63,724 nt of DNA from Lachnospiraceae bacterium (lineage in GTDB: Bacteria > Bacillota > Clostridia > Lachnospirales > Lachnospiraceae), in the NCBI GenBank assembly GCA_017634975.1, contig JAGBMJ010000020.1, forward strand, positions 1 through 63,724. The letters are read 5' to 3'. The translations under genes were made by a program, and so were the position numbers. The notes beneath the pieces are model-generated. The model was given only the letters and a program-made list of their open reading frames with translations. It ran no database searches and was not told the DNA's origin. The stretch's first letter is position 1. Every line of letters begins with the position of its first letter. This document shows positions 36,826 to 45,907 of this stretch, one piece after another.

Positions 36826-37602
36826 TTATCCACGCAGTGCATCCAGCATCTGTTTTTTATCCGGTGCACGCATCAGGGTCTCTCCGATCAGTACCGCATC
36901 GGCTCCCGCTTCGCGTATCCTTCTTATATCCTCCGGTGTCCGTACACCGCTTTCGGATACATAGACCGCTTCCTTCGGGATCTGATCCCGCAGACGTAAT
37001 GCCAGAGATGTATCTACGGAAAAATCTTTCAGATTACGATTGTTCACACCGATCACCCGGGCACCTATGGAAACTGCGGTTTTTACTTCCTCTTTATCAT
37101 GCGTTTCGACCAATGCCGTCAGCCCGAGTTCATCGCAGATCCCAAGATATTTTTGCAACTGTTCCTCCGACAGGATCGCAACGATCAGCAGTACCGCCGA
37201 TGCCCCCAGTGTCTTGGCCTCGTAGATCATATATTCATCCACGGTAAAGTCCTTGCGTATCACCGGGATCTTTACGGTATCCGTGATCTCTTTCACGTAC
37301 TCGTTTTTGCCGAGAAACCATTTCGGCTCGGTCAGTACCGAGATGCAATCTGCGCCTGCCGCTTCATACTCCTGGGCGATCTGCAGATACGGAAAGTCCT
37401 CGGCTATGATGCCCTTGGAAGGCGATGCTTTCTTGCATTCGCAGATAAAGGACAGATCCGGTTTCTTCAGTGCTTTCTCAAAGGCGAAATCCCCTTTGGG
37501 CATCGCGTAGGCCTGCTGCATCAGTACTTCCTGAGAAACACTTTGTTTTGCCGCATCAATACGCGTTTTGGTATACGCTGCGATCTCATCTAAAATCGTC
37601 AT
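36826..37602 (-). CDS. trpC: Indole-3-glycerol-phosphate synthase
   Basis: A 258-residue TIM barrel with [25 protein letters not shown]-like [38 protein letters not shown], and [11 protein letters not shown] phosphate-site motifs. It catalyses ring closure of carboxyphenylaminodeoxyribulose phosphate. It is fused to nothing; trpF is separate and not in this window. Start and trpD stop overlap (ATGA). Confidence 0.95.
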   Translation of the reverse strand: MTILDEIAAYTKTRIDAAKQSVSQEVLMQQAYAMPKGDFAFEKALKKPDLSFICECKKASPSKGIIAEDFPYLQIAQEYEAAGADCISVLTEPKWFLGKNEYVKEITDTVKIPVIRKDFTVDEYMIYEAKTLGASAVLLIVAILSEEQLQKYLGICDELGLTALVETHDKEEVKTAVSIGARVIGVNNRNLKDFSVDTSLALRLRDQIPKEAVYVSESGVRTPEDIRRIREAGADAVLIGETLMRAPDKKQMLDALRG

Positions 37603-38615
37603 TTGTTACTTACCTCGATCAGATTCTCCAGTGTAGCGGTAGCCTTACCGCTGTCGATCAGTTCCGCTGCCAGAGCAACACCTTCTTTCATCGACTCTGC
37701 CTTACCGCCGATATAGAGAGCTGCACCAGCATTCATCAGTACTGCATTTCTCTTATGTCCCTTCTGTCCGTTTAAGATATCGCGGGTGATCTGTGCATTC
37801 TCTGCCGGTGCGCCGCCTTTCAGGTCTTCCTTCGTGCAACGTTCAAAGCCAAAGTCCTCCGGCTTGATCACGGTAGATTTGAACCATCCGTCCTTGATCT
37901 CACAGATCTTCGTCGGTGCGGACAGAGAGATCTCATCGAGCTTATCCATACCGTAAACGACCATACCGCGTTTCACGCCTAAGCTTACCAGTACCTGTGC
38001 CAGCGGCTCTACCAGATATTCATCATACACACCAAGCAGCTGCATCGTCGGCATCGCCGGGTTGGTCAGCGGCCCTAAGATATTGAATACGGTACGGAAG
38101 CCCAGTTCCTTACGGATCGGTCCGACATATTTCATGGAACTGTGATACTTCTGTGCAAAGAAGAAGCACATTCCCACTTCCTTCAGCAGTTCGACACATT
38201 TTTCCGGACTCTGGTCAATGTTCACGCCCAGCGCTTCCAGGCAATCCGCCGTACCGCAAAGAGAAGACGCTGCGCGGTTGCCATGCTTTGCTACCTTGAT
38301 TCCGCCTGCTGCACATACCAGTGCGGTCGTCGTGGAAATATTAAAGCTGCCTGCGTTATCACCGCCGGTACCAACGATCTCAAGTACGTCCATACCGGTC
38401 TCTACTCTGGTCGCGTGGGAACGCATTGCTGCTGCACAGCCTGCGATTTCATCGGTAGTCTCTGCTCTTGCACTCTTTGTGGAAAGTGCTGCCAGAAATG
38501 CTGCGTTCTGCGTCGGTGTGGTTTCACCGCTCATGATCTCGTTCATTACGGTGAATGCCTCATCATAAGTTAAGTCACCCTTGTTTACGATTTTTACGAT
38601 TGCTTCCTTGATCAT
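37599..38615 (-). CDS. trpD: Anthranilate phosphoribosyltransferase
   Basis: A 338-residue enzyme joining PRPP and anthranilate. Motifs are the [21 protein letters not shown] loop, KHGNRAASS, and GPLTNPA. The start is the ATG after AAAGGAGG ([10 protein letters not shown]); a longer in-frame frame reads into the leader and is not protein. It is the first gene of the trpD-C-E-G operon behind the T-box. Confidence 0.95.
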   Translation of the reverse strand: MIKEAIVKIVNKGDLTYDEAFTVMNEIMSGETTPTQNAAFLAALSTKSARAETTDEIAGCAAAMRSHATRVETGMDVLEIVGTGGDNAGSFNISTTTALVCAAGGIKVAKHGNRAASSLCGTADCLEALGVNIDQSPEKCVELLKEVGMCFFFAQKYHSSMKYVGPIRKELGFRTVFNILGPLTNPAMPTMQLLGVYDEYLVEPLAQVLVSLGVKRGMVVYGMDKLDEISLSAPTKICEIKDGWFKSTVIKPEDFGFERCTKEDLKGGAPAENAQITRDILNGQKGHKRNAVLMNAGAALYIGGKAESMKEGVALAAELIDSGKATATLENLIEVSNK

Positions 38616-38649
38616 TTCTTTGTTCCTCCTTTGAAGAATTTGAGATTTC

Positions 38650-38780
38650 CGAAGGATCACCTCGTGAGCTTTGCTCACTCGGTGATGCGGCATTCGCCGC
38701 ATCTCTTTTCGAAGTATTGTCCGCCTGATCTCCTGCAAGCAGGATCAGACGCTCAATACTTCGAAAGTGATCCTTCTCAT
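38650..38780. repeat. Palindromic mosaic between the T-box terminator and trpD
   Basis: A nested inverted repeat. The outer arms are GGATCAC and GTGATCC, with inner arms CGAAGTATTG/CAATACTTCG. Small hairpins CGTGAGCTTTGCTCACTCG and GCGGCATTCGCCGC sit inside. It is transcribed as part of the trp leader, but it lies beyond the T-box terminator. Its TTCGAAGTATT piece recurs near 57957 and 58540. It probably belongs to an intergenic repeat family, not to Trp control. Confidence 0.55.
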
Positions 38781-38791
38781 TGCTAACGCAC

Positions 38792-39114
38792 AAAAAAGTC
38801 CCTGACAGAAAAACTGAGTTTCTGTCAGGGACGAATAATCTTTTATCCGCGGTGCCACCCTGTTTCACGAATGTGACTTCGTGCGCTTGCGGGATACCTG
38901 CATATCCCCGGCAACTAACGTATGCCCTACGTCACGGATACTCGGGATCACTCCTTTTCCCCATGCCCTCAGCGGCCCATATAAGAGAACACTGTGTTCT
39001 CACGCATCCATCGTACCACCCGGCTCACACCACCCCGGGCTCGCTGTGGAGACTTGCATCTCTCTCGGTGATCAGACACTTTTTCTTCCGCTTCACTGGT
39101 TTGTCTGTCAGATT
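38792..39114 (-). promoter_or_regulatory. T-box leader (tRNA-Trp responsive) of the trp operon
   Basis: The antiterminator T-box sequence GGGTGGCACCGCGG is at 38847-38860 (minus strand). It is followed by a strong terminator, GTCCCTGACAGAAA/TTTCTGTCAGGGAC (38798-38832), with six T residues. Stem I is seen upstream, with AGCGAG, a CCCGG/CCGGG arm around GGTGGTGTGAG, and a specifier region reading GATGGATG. This gives UGG (39008-39010), the tryptophan codon. Uncharged tRNA-Trp should stabilise the antiterminator and turn on trpDCEG. Confidence 0.92.
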
Positions 39115-39120
39115 GTTTGT

Positions 39121-39150
39121 AATATACACCGGCCGAAACCGTTTCGTCAA
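39121..39150 (-). promoter_or_regulatory. Promoter of the trp operon
   Basis: Minus strand -35 TTGACG (39145-39150), 18-nt spacer, -10 TATATT (39121-39126), placing the start of the T-box RNA near 39114. Confidence 0.8.
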
Positions 39151-39239
39151 CTGTTTATTTCGAAAACGGATAATACTTTTGATCCGAACGATTATATACA
39201 GCCCTGAAAAATAACGGGGTATCTTCATTAAAACAACGC

Positions 39240-39269
39240 TTGCGTATTCTGTTACGCCTATGTTATACT
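39240..39269 (+). promoter_or_regulatory. Promoter of the DAHP synthase gene
   Basis: Plus strand -35 TTGCGT (39240-39245), 18-nt spacer, -10 TATACT (39264-39269), about 65 nt upstream of the start codon. It is divergent from the trp promoter. No T-box or other leader is seen on this side. Confidence 0.75.
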
Positions 39270-39339
39270 TTGAACGATTTTTCCGACCGGAGCCTGTATG
39301 GTTCCCATCGGTTACGTTTTTTCAGGGAGGAAATAAAGC

Positions 39340-40368
39340 ATGGCATTCGAATTCATACGTAAACTGCCCACACCGGACGAGATCCGTGAGCAGTATCCGG
39401 TTCCGGCAGAACTGGCAGCATTAAAGAAAGAAAGAGATCAGGAAATCTTCGATGTATTATCCGGAAAAAGCGATAAGTTCCTGGTGATCATCGGGCCCTG
39501 CTCCGCAGACAATGAAGAGGCGGTATGCGACTACGCCAACCGTCTGGCAAAGGTCAACGATAAAGTAAAGGATCGTCTGGTCCTGATCCCACGTGTGTAT
39601 ACCAACAAACCGCGCACCAACGGTGACGGCTATAAGGGTATCGTAGCACAGCCCGATCCCGAACAGGCACCGGACTTTCTGCAGGGGCTGATCGCAATGC
39701 GGCAGATGCAGCTGCGCGTGATGTCGGAAACACACCTGACTGCCGCAGACGAGATGCTCTATCCGGAAAACTGGCACTATGTATCCGATATCTTATCGTA
39801 TGTTGCGATCGGTGCACGTTCCGTGGAGGACCAGCAGCATCGCCTCGCTACCAGTGGTTTCGATGTGGCTGCCGGTATGAAAAATCCGACCAGCGGACAT
39901 CTGTCGGTAATGCTCAATTCCATTTATGCCGCTCAGCGTCCGCATTCATTCATCTATCGCGGTTATGAAGTAAAGACGGACGGTAATCCGTATGCACATG
40001 CGATCCTGCGCGGTGCAGTAAACAAGCATGGCTCTTCGATCTCAAACTATCATTACGAAGATCTGGCTTTATTATTGGAACTGTATCAGGAAAGCAACGT
40101 AGTAAACCCGGCCTGCATCATCGATGCAAACCATAACAATTCCGGAAAGAAATTTGCGGAGCAGCCGCGTATCGTTAAGGAAGTGCTGCACTCCCGCCGT
40201 GTCAACGCAGACATAAAAAATCTGGTCAAAGGTGTGATGGTAGAGAGTTACATCAAAGAAGGCAATCAGAAAATCGGCGAAGGTATCTACGGTAAGTCCA
40301 TTACGGATCCCTGCCTCGGCTGGGCCGACTCGGAACAACTGATCTACGATATCGCGGATTTAGTGTAA
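39340..40368 (+). CDS. aroF: 3-deoxy-7-phosphoheptulonate synthase (type I-alpha)
   Basis: A 342-residue first enzyme of the shikimate pathway, condensing PEP and erythrose 4-phosphate. Motifs are the PEP-site IIGPCSADN, RVYTNKPRTNGDGYKG, GARSVEDQQHR, GMKNPTSG, and the metal-site DANHNNSGK. It resembles the enterobacterial AroF/G/H class, not the AroA(Q) type of Bacillus. The ribosome site is GGGAGG. It is next to and divergent from trpDCEG and supplies chorismate precursors. Which aromatic amino acid inhibits it cannot be told here, so the symbol is generic. Confidence 0.95.
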   Translation: MAFEFIRKLPTPDEIREQYPVPAELAALKKERDQEIFDVLSGKSDKFLVIIGPCSADNEEAVCDYANRLAKVNDKVKDRLVLIPRVYTNKPRTNGDGYKGIVAQPDPEQAPDFLQGLIAMRQMQLRVMSETHLTAADEMLYPENWHYVSDILSYVAIGARSVEDQQHRLATSGFDVAAGMKNPTSGHLSVMLNSIYAAQRPHSFIYRGYEVKTDGNPYAHAILRGAVNKHGSSISNYHYEDLALLLELYQESNVVNPACIIDANHNNSGKKFAEQPRIVKEVLHSRRVNADIKNLVKGVMVESYIKEGNQKIGEGIYGKSITDPCLGWADSEQLIYDIADLV

Positions 40369-40374
40369 AAGAAA

Positions 40375-40420
40375 AAGGTGCTTCGCCCGACTGATTTAAT
40401 CAGTGAAAGCGAAGCCCCTT
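40375..40420. terminator. Bidirectional terminator between aroF and the GTPase gene
   Basis: AAGGTGCTTCGC/GCGAAGCCCCTT arms enclose a second stem ACTGATT/AATCAGT. A-rich sequence precedes it and TTTATTATTCTT follows. It serves the convergent genes on both sides. Confidence 0.8.
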
Positions 40421-40435
40421 TATTATTCTTCACGC

Positions 40436-41602
40436 TCAGGATTTTTTAGAAAACGTATCAACGATCAACTGACTCACATTTTTGAAATTGGGCTTTTCCG
40501 GCAGATTCTTTATCACTTTTTCAGCTTTACCGGAAAACTCTTCCGCCAGTTTGGATTCCATCATTTTCTTCACCCAATCTATATCATCCAATGATTTCTT
40601 ACCTAGATAGATCTGTTCAAATGCATAAGCAGCACCTTCTCCCAGGATCGTTACGAAGCTTCCGCCGATCACGCCGTTCATTATGCTTGCCGCTATGTTG
40701 ATCCCGGGGATCGCTTTTAACGCACTGATCGCGGTCCGCGCTACGGCACTCACGGTTCCCACTTCTATGATCGAATCGATAAATCGTTTGGATTTATCCC
40801 CCTTTTTGATCTCGTATATCCCGGCAATGGCCTTTATTTCCGCCAGTTCTAAGGAACTGAGCATCAGACCGTCTGCGATCGGGATCGGTACCGCAGTCAC
40901 CGTAACGCCAAGCACGACCGAGGTGGCAACTACGCCCTGCGCAAGCGCCCGCTTCCTTTGCAGAATATACACAGCCACATCCTGCTGTGACATCCGGATC
41001 GCTTCCGGCATCAGTTCATTTGTTTTATTGATCAGAACATCGATCCCTTTCGGAGGAACTATGATATCATCCTGTATTACAAAAGGAGCCGCTACCACGG
41101 GAATCACCTCTTTGAGCCGTTCCGCCTGGCGGGTCTTTCGAAATGCCTCCTTCACCATTTTGATATTTTCTTCCGATTCCGTACTCGAATACGATTTTGT
41201 GATGACAACCACTATGGGGATCGACTTCCACATACTCGTTGCCCGCAGCATACTTTTTATTGTATCGTAAAACAGTTTTCTTCTCGTTCCTTCCACACAA
41301 AACCAGATAGCATGGATCTGCTTGTCTTCTTTCTCTTCTTCATCTTTCTTCTTTTTTGCACTGTCTTTCGACCATTTCTTTACTGCATTGATGGCCTTTG
41401 TCTTTCGGAAAAACGTCGGTTCAAAACCGATCGTATCAATCACACGAAACGGAAGTCCTTCCCCTTCATAGATCTCCATTCTCTGGGTAGTGCCGGTCAT
41501 CCCGAATCCTACTTCGGTTTCTTCTCTTTTCAAAACCGCGTTGATCAAGGTTGATTTTCCGACTCCGGATTCCCCTATCAACAGCACATTTCCCAATTGC
41601 AT
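40436..41602 (-). CDS. Membrane-associated GTPase of the Era-like/DUF697 type
   Basis: A 388-residue protein. The G1 loop is LLIGESGVGKSTL, G3 is RVIDTIGFE (DxxG as DTIG), and a G4-type TKSY follows VVVI. Lysine/glutamate-rich insert KKKKDEEEKEDK lies near residues 85-97. The C-terminal half holds hydrophobic segments (VVATSVVLGVTVTAVPIPI; TAISALKAIPGINIAASIMNG) as in DUF697 proteins of the YcjF/YcjX kind. Function is unknown; membrane stress or trafficking roles have been proposed for relatives. The start is the ATG with GGAAGGAG. The upstream extension lacks a site and has atypical composition. It appears monocistronic. Confidence 0.85.
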   Translation of the reverse strand: MQLGNVLLIGESGVGKSTLINAVLKREETEVGFGMTGTTQRMEIYEGEGLPFRVIDTIGFEPTFFRKTKAINAVKKWSKDSAKKKKDEEEKEDKQIHAIWFCVEGTRRKLFYDTIKSMLRATSMWKSIPIVVVITKSYSSTESEENIKMVKEAFRKTRQAERLKEVIPVVAAPFVIQDDIIVPPKGIDVLINKTNELMPEAIRMSQQDVAVYILQRKRALAQGVVATSVVLGVTVTAVPIPIADGLMLSSLELAEIKAIAGIYEIKKGDKSKRFIDSIIEVGTVSAVARTAISALKAIPGINIAASIMNGVIGGSFVTILGEGAAYAFEQIYLGKKSLDDIDWVKKMMESKLAEEFSGKAEKVIKNLPEKPNFKNVSQLIVDTFSKKS

Positions 41603-41795
41603 AACGTTCTCCTTCCTTTCCTGCTCAATCCCGGTTTTCGTGTTTGATCGCTTCAACAACAAAAGCGTACAACACCGCAGTAAAAAAATGATCAACCCCT
41701 GAGCCAACCCTGCTTATATTGTATTTCCTGCCGGCCCGGCAGCTTAAAAAATTATATCGTAACGCCATAGAAAAGTAAAGTTACTAACAGAAAAC

Positions 41796-41818
41796 GAGCA
41801 GTCCTTAACGGGCTGCTC
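41796..41818 (-). terminator. Terminator after the xerC/D-like gene
   Basis: GAGCAGTCC-TTAAC-GGGCTGCTC stem, T-rich on both sides (minus strand GTTTTCTGTT), about 50 nt past the recombinase stop. Confidence 0.75.
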
Positions 41819-41869
41819 ATTTTCTTTATAGAGGAGAAGAAGTATCGTGAATGTCTTGGTAATATAAAC

Positions 41870-42790
41870 TTACCCTCTCGGGAAGTTCTTTGCGTATACT
41901 TCACGCAGTTTGTTCTGCGACATATTCGCGTAGATCTGCGTGGTGGAGATGTCGGAATGTCCAAGCATTTCCTGTACACTGCGCAGGTCTGCACCGTTCT
42001 CTACCAAATGTGCTGCAAAGGAATGGCGCAGCGTATGCGGCGTGATATCTGCGGTAATGCCGGCTTTCCGTGCATAATACTTTACAAGTTTCCAAAAGCC
42101 CTGACGACTCATCGGCTGGCCGGAACAGTTGGTAAACAATACATCCGAGGTCTGATCCGCAAGCATCAGATCTCTTGCACTACGGATATAATCGCTCAAG
42201 GCTCTCTTAGCCGGAGCACCAAACGGAACCACACGTTCTTTTCTTGCATCACGGCAGATGATGTATCCGATCTGCAGATTCACATCTGATACTTTGAGTC
42301 CGATCAGCTCGGATACGCGGATACCGGTTGCATATAAAAGCTCGAGCATTGCACGATCCCGAATATCTTTCGGGGTATTGCCCTTCGGCTGATCCAGCAG
42401 ACGATTTACTTCATCGGTCGTTAAGATCTCCGGCATCTTCTTTTCGATCTTCGGTGCTTTCAGATCTTCGGAAATATCTTCCTTCACATATCCCTTGCGG
42501 AAAAGGAAATGGAAAAATGCTTTAATGGATGCAATGTTTCGGGATACGGTTGCTGCCGCTGCGCCGCCCTTCTCCATATACAGTACATAGGACTGCAGTG
42601 TCGTTACGGTCATCTTGGAGATATCCGTGATCCCCTGCATCTGCAGGAACTTTTCCAGCTTCGCAATGTCTCTCTTGTAGGAGAGCTCGGTGTTGTGGGA
42701 TGTCTTCTTCACATCTTTCAGATAAGTGATGAATTCATCCAGTTCTTTTTCCATCATTGTTACTGTCATTTCCTCTGCCATAGTTTCCAT
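41870..42790 (-). CDS. Tyrosine recombinase, XerC/XerD type
   Basis: A 306-residue site-specific recombinase. The N-terminal SAM-like core-binding domain is at about residues 15-100. The catalytic domain has the Arg of ATGIRVSELIGL, HTLRHSFAAHL (HxxR), and LGHSDISTTQIY with the nucleophilic tyrosine. Length and isolation favour the housekeeping chromosome-dimer resolvase over a phage or ICE integrase; no att sites or mobile genes are next to it. The start is the ATG after GAGAGGGA; an ATG 12 nt further upstream has no site. Confidence 0.9.
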   Translation of the reverse strand: METMAEEMTVTMMEKELDEFITYLKDVKKTSHNTELSYKRDIAKLEKFLQMQGITDISKMTVTTLQSYVLYMEKGGAAAATVSRNIASIKAFFHFLFRKGYVKEDISEDLKAPKIEKKMPEILTTDEVNRLLDQPKGNTPKDIRDRAMLELLYATGIRVSELIGLKVSDVNLQIGYIICRDARKERVVPFGAPAKRALSDYIRSARDLMLADQTSDVLFTNCSGQPMSRQGFWKLVKYYARKAGITADITPHTLRHSFAAHLVENGADLRSVQEMLGHSDISTTQIYANMSQNKLREVYAKNFPRG

Positions 42791-42802
42791 AATCCCTCTC
42801 AT

Positions 42803-43212
42803 TTGATTTTCTGTAACCCGTCGGACCCGTTTTCGTATACATAACTTTTTGCTTTGTTTCGGTGTTATGTTTACGCCTCGTGTTCGGCTATGATGTGATT
42901 ATACGAATGCGATTTTTAAAAGGCAAACAAAAAATCAAGTATTTTTTCCGCGAAAAAATGCTCCGATTTTTGGGTTTACAAAATATCGTGTCAACGATTT
43001 TAAAAACACCACATCTTGATAAAAATCCGCCAAAATCGGCGTTAAATTTCGTTTTGAAATTGACTGAAATAGTCAATTTTATGTCTTTTATGTGAACATG
43101 AGGGGGGTAAAAAAGTGATTTACAGAACATTTCGCACGTATTTTTTATGTCCGGTTACATAAAATGCGTGCTAAAAAGATCGGTTTAGCACGCCGTTTCC
43201 TTTCCCACGCAA
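42803..43212. other. AT-rich intergenic region
   Basis: About 410 nt between the recombinase gene and the GH120 terminator. It contains a small inverted repeat CGTGCTA/TAGCACG (43165-43192), near-repeats of AAAATCG/CGATTTT, and no convincing reading frame or complete promoter. A few low-complexity frames exist, but they have no ribosome site. Confidence 0.5.
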
Positions 43213-43244
43213 AAAGCCCCGAAACGCTTTATTTTCGGGGCTTT
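43213..43244 (-). terminator. Terminator after the GH120 gene
   Basis: AAAGCCCCGAAA/TTTCGGGGCTTT perfect 12-bp stem followed on the minus strand by a T-run, 24 nt past the stop codon. Confidence 0.9.
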
Positions 43245-43267
43245 CGTACCCTGTTGCCGGATGATTG

Positions 43268-45265
43268 TCATTCTGCGAACGGACCGGCTAAAATGTTGTC
43301 AATACGTTTTTTTCCGTACAGATCGGTATCAAATACGATTCCGCTGCCGTCCGGATTTTCAAAACCTTCCTCCGGTTCAAAGGCTTCTCCGAGCAATTCA
43401 CTGCGGATCATTGACGCCTTCGGAAGATACTGTATATAGTCGGTGACTACCTTATACTGTCCGTTTTCTTCTTTTAAAGAAATCTGCACTCTATGCTCTG
43501 TATCCACAGCAGCCCCCTCTTCGATATCGCAGGGTCTGGCTCCGTTAAAGTACACATTACCTCCGGTCCATACCGGCAGCGGCATATAGTAGCGGTCTCT
43601 GGGCTTGTCCGCGCCTTCTCCGCAATAGCCTTCAAAGCACTTTGCCCAGTCTTCTTCCTTCATATAACCATTATACGGTATGGTACCGCACTCCAGATTG
43701 AAGCTGTCCCACTCATCATCACGAAGCGGTGCACACAGATCTTCCAGTCCCTGTCGTACTTCCTGTTGTACAAAGACATTATTATAGAAACGCACATCCC
43801 CGTGAAGAACGGTCATAAATCCGGTGATCGCAGTACTATGCGGTTTATGGATCGGTGTATACCGGGGCGATGCATAATTTACGGATCCGTTATTGACACC
43901 GCGTCCCACACCGGTGATGGCCCCGCCGAACAGATTGTGTACAAATGCCACGCCCTGCGCCGCCAAACGCACACTGCGCTCACTCAGCATCACGTTATTA
44001 TCGACCAGTGTCGGTCCATGAGCGATCTCGATCCACAGATCTTCGCCAAGTCCCAATCCTTCCGCACATTCCGGTTTCAGCAGGTGTTCTCTGGAAAGGC
44101 AGTTATCATGGAACAGATTTTGCGTCACCCTGGTGCCCTGACACTGCCAGTCCAGCCAGATGCCACGGGTGCAGTCATGAAAATGATTGTTACGGATGAT
44201 CACATCGATCGCTGCATGCAGCTTGATACCGCCAATCTCCGCTCCTGCCAGATTCCGCTTATTATTAATATGATGGATGTGATTGTTCTCAATTACGGAA
44301 AATACACAGCCCAGATTACCGACGATACCGGTCTGTCCGCAATCATGGATATGGCAGTTGCGTACGATATGCGAACCGATGGTCTCTTTGCTCCAGCCGT
44401 CCAACTGTGCGATCAGTGAACAGTCTCGCTGTGTCTGCGCACCGTCTTTGTATTTATAGTGCAGCCACTTATTATCATTTCCCTGCTGCCGGTATTTGCC
44501 GAGGGATATGCCCGAGCATTTGCTGTGTGTGATCTCGCAGTTCTCAATGATCCAGCCTTTGGACCAGTGCGGCCCGATCATGCCTTCCTGCAGTGCCGTC
44601 GGCGGCGCCCACTGTGTAGCCGCCTTGGTCACGATAAAGCCATCCAGCGTGATATAGTTTACATGCTCTGCCACCGGCCAGAAACAGTGGGGACGTACAT
44701 TGATCTCCACACATTCCTGATTGGGATCTTTTCCCTGAAAATTTGCATAGATCACGGTCGCATCCTGTGCATCATCCTGACAGGTGTACCATGTATGTTT
44801 GGTGAATTCCCGATCCCATGATGGCTCATAATATTCCGGGTCCAGTACTTTTTCCAGGGTATCGCGTTCATATAAGGATTTGCCGTTCAAGAAGACTTCA
44901 CCGGTGTGAACCGGCACCGTGATATTCAGCCAGTCTCCGCTGACATTGGTGGTATAGGGATTGTAATCCCTAAAATACGAATTGGCGATCGTCAGTTTCC
45001 AGACATCTCCCTGATACTTCTCCCATGTATCAAATATATCTGCGCCGGTGATCACCGCGGCCAGCGGTTTCTCCGAACGGTATACGATCCTTTGCTTTTC
45101 GGTTCCCGCATTAATGGGATTGACATCTTCCCGATAGATCCCGGGGCGTACGATGACCTCATCTCCGGGCAGAGCTATCGCTGCCGCTTCATTGATTCTG
45201 CGAAACGGCTTATCACTGCTGCCGTTCCCGCCTGCTTTTGCCTTACAATCTACATAGTAAACCAT
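43268..45265 (-). CDS. GH120 beta-xylosidase
   Basis: A 665-residue protein with no signal peptide, so cytoplasmic. It resembles GH120 XylC of Thermoanaerobacterium throughout: an MVYYVD start with KPFRRINEAAAIALPGDEV, YANFQGKDPNQE, WAPPTALQEGMIGPHWSKGWIIE, GSHIVRNCHIHDCGQ, IKLHAAIDV, and GIWLDWQCQGTRV followed by the FHDN segment. These form the right-handed parallel beta-helix with the catalytic acidic residues (LDW and EIAHGP regions). It would release xylose from short xylo-oligosaccharides taken into the cell. A good AGGAGG site lies at the start. The gene is monocistronic, and no xylan-uptake genes adjoin it. The family call rests on remembered similarity. Confidence 0.88.
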   Translation of the reverse strand: MVYYVDCKAKAGGNGSSDKPFRRINEAAAIALPGDEVIVRPGIYREDVNPINAGTEKQRIVYRSEKPLAAVITGADIFDTWEKYQGDVWKLTIANSYFRDYNPYTTNVSGDWLNITVPVHTGEVFLNGKSLYERDTLEKVLDPEYYEPSWDREFTKHTWYTCQDDAQDATVIYANFQGKDPNQECVEINVRPHCFWPVAEHVNYITLDGFIVTKAATQWAPPTALQEGMIGPHWSKGWIIENCEITHSKCSGISLGKYRQQGNDNKWLHYKYKDGAQTQRDCSLIAQLDGWSKETIGSHIVRNCHIHDCGQTGIVGNLGCVFSVIENNHIHHINNKRNLAGAEIGGIKLHAAIDVIIRNNHFHDCTRGIWLDWQCQGTRVTQNLFHDNCLSREHLLKPECAEGLGLGEDLWIEIAHGPTLVDNNVMLSERSVRLAAQGVAFVHNLFGGAITGVGRGVNNGSVNYASPRYTPIHKPHSTAITGFMTVLHGDVRFYNNVFVQQEVRQGLEDLCAPLRDDEWDSFNLECGTIPYNGYMKEEDWAKCFEGYCGEGADKPRDRYYMPLPVWTGGNVYFNGARPCDIEEGAAVDTEHRVQISLKEENGQYKVVTDYIQYLPKASMIRSELLGEAFEPEEGFENPDGSGIVFDTDLYGKKRIDNILAGPFAE

Positions 45266-45611
45266 GCTCTCACAACCTCCTGCATTTTATATTGTCACTA
45301 TCATATCACTTTTCCGGTCTTACTCTCTTCTTAAAACCTGTTAACGTTGTTTCCATTTTTTGCGTTGCATCCAGTCATTCGCCGAGTCTTCCGAAAATCG
45401 CAATCCTTCTCTGCCGCTCTTCCACAAGCCCCAATACCTTCTGCGCCGCTCTCCGCACATACAATTTTCCTCTATTTACAGCATTCATTTATTCGATAAT
45501 CTATCAAAACAAGGACCAACTGTCAAAATACCGGATACCTACCATAGAGACAGTTCTACGTCCCACTCGCGCAATTTGAAAATCATTTTCATTTTTTTAT
45601 TAACATAGTGA

Positions 45612-45830
45612 CAGGCCGGCAGAAATGCTTCCGTCACGGAGCTTTCCGAATGGGTATCCGCCTGGAGCGAAGAGGAACTGCAGGCGGTCGAAAAAGATTT
45701 CCCGGATATCCGCGAAGACTGGGATGCTGTCTACGGTGACCGCACCAACCAATTGGTCTTCATCGGAAAGGGATATGAAAAGGCAGACATTTTAAAACTG
45801 GTTAACGCCTGTATTGAAACGGAACGGTAA
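45612..45830 (+). pseudogene. C-terminal remnant of a CobW/COG0523-family GTPase
   Basis: The plus strand reads an open frame of 72 codons with no start codon, bounded upstream by TGA (45609). It encodes a typical CobW C-terminal tail: [18 protein letters not shown], then [17 protein letters not shown], ending ACIETER. The conserved [13 protein letters not shown] strand is the hallmark of this zinc/cobalt metallochaperone family. The GTPase domain is missing, and AT-rich unrelated sequence lies upstream. It is therefore the decayed 3' end of a deleted gene, abutting a dispersed palindrome at 45851. Confidence 0.82.
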
Positions 45831-45850
45831 GAAATGTTCTCACAACTGCC

Positions 45851-45907
45851 AGCCACGGGGACGGTTCTCCGGCTCGTTTTGCGCCGGAGAACCGTCCCTT
45901 TGGCTCA
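45851..45907. repeat. Dispersed palindrome (GGGACGGTTCTCCGGC family), copy 1
   Basis: Perfect arms GGGACGGTTCTCCGGC/GCCGGAGAACCGTCCC around a 9-nt loop, flanked by AGCCACG and TTGGCTCA. The distal TGA supplies the stop codon of the GH3 gene. It can act as a terminator-like hairpin. Confidence 0.9.

Noticed and set aside
38575-38868. A 97-residue frame upstream of trpD on the minus strand
   Set aside because: It spans the T-box terminator and the palindromic leader, has no ribosome site, and overlaps the trpD start.
41870-42790. Integrase of a mobile element
   Set aside because: No flanking att repeats, excisionase, relaxase or phage genes occur nearby. Length and motifs match a housekeeping Xer recombinase.
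45360-45608. Possible small genes upstream of the CobW remnant
   Set aside because: The frames have no ribosome sites and biased low-complexity translations, and they end in an AT-rich stretch. This part looks non-coding.
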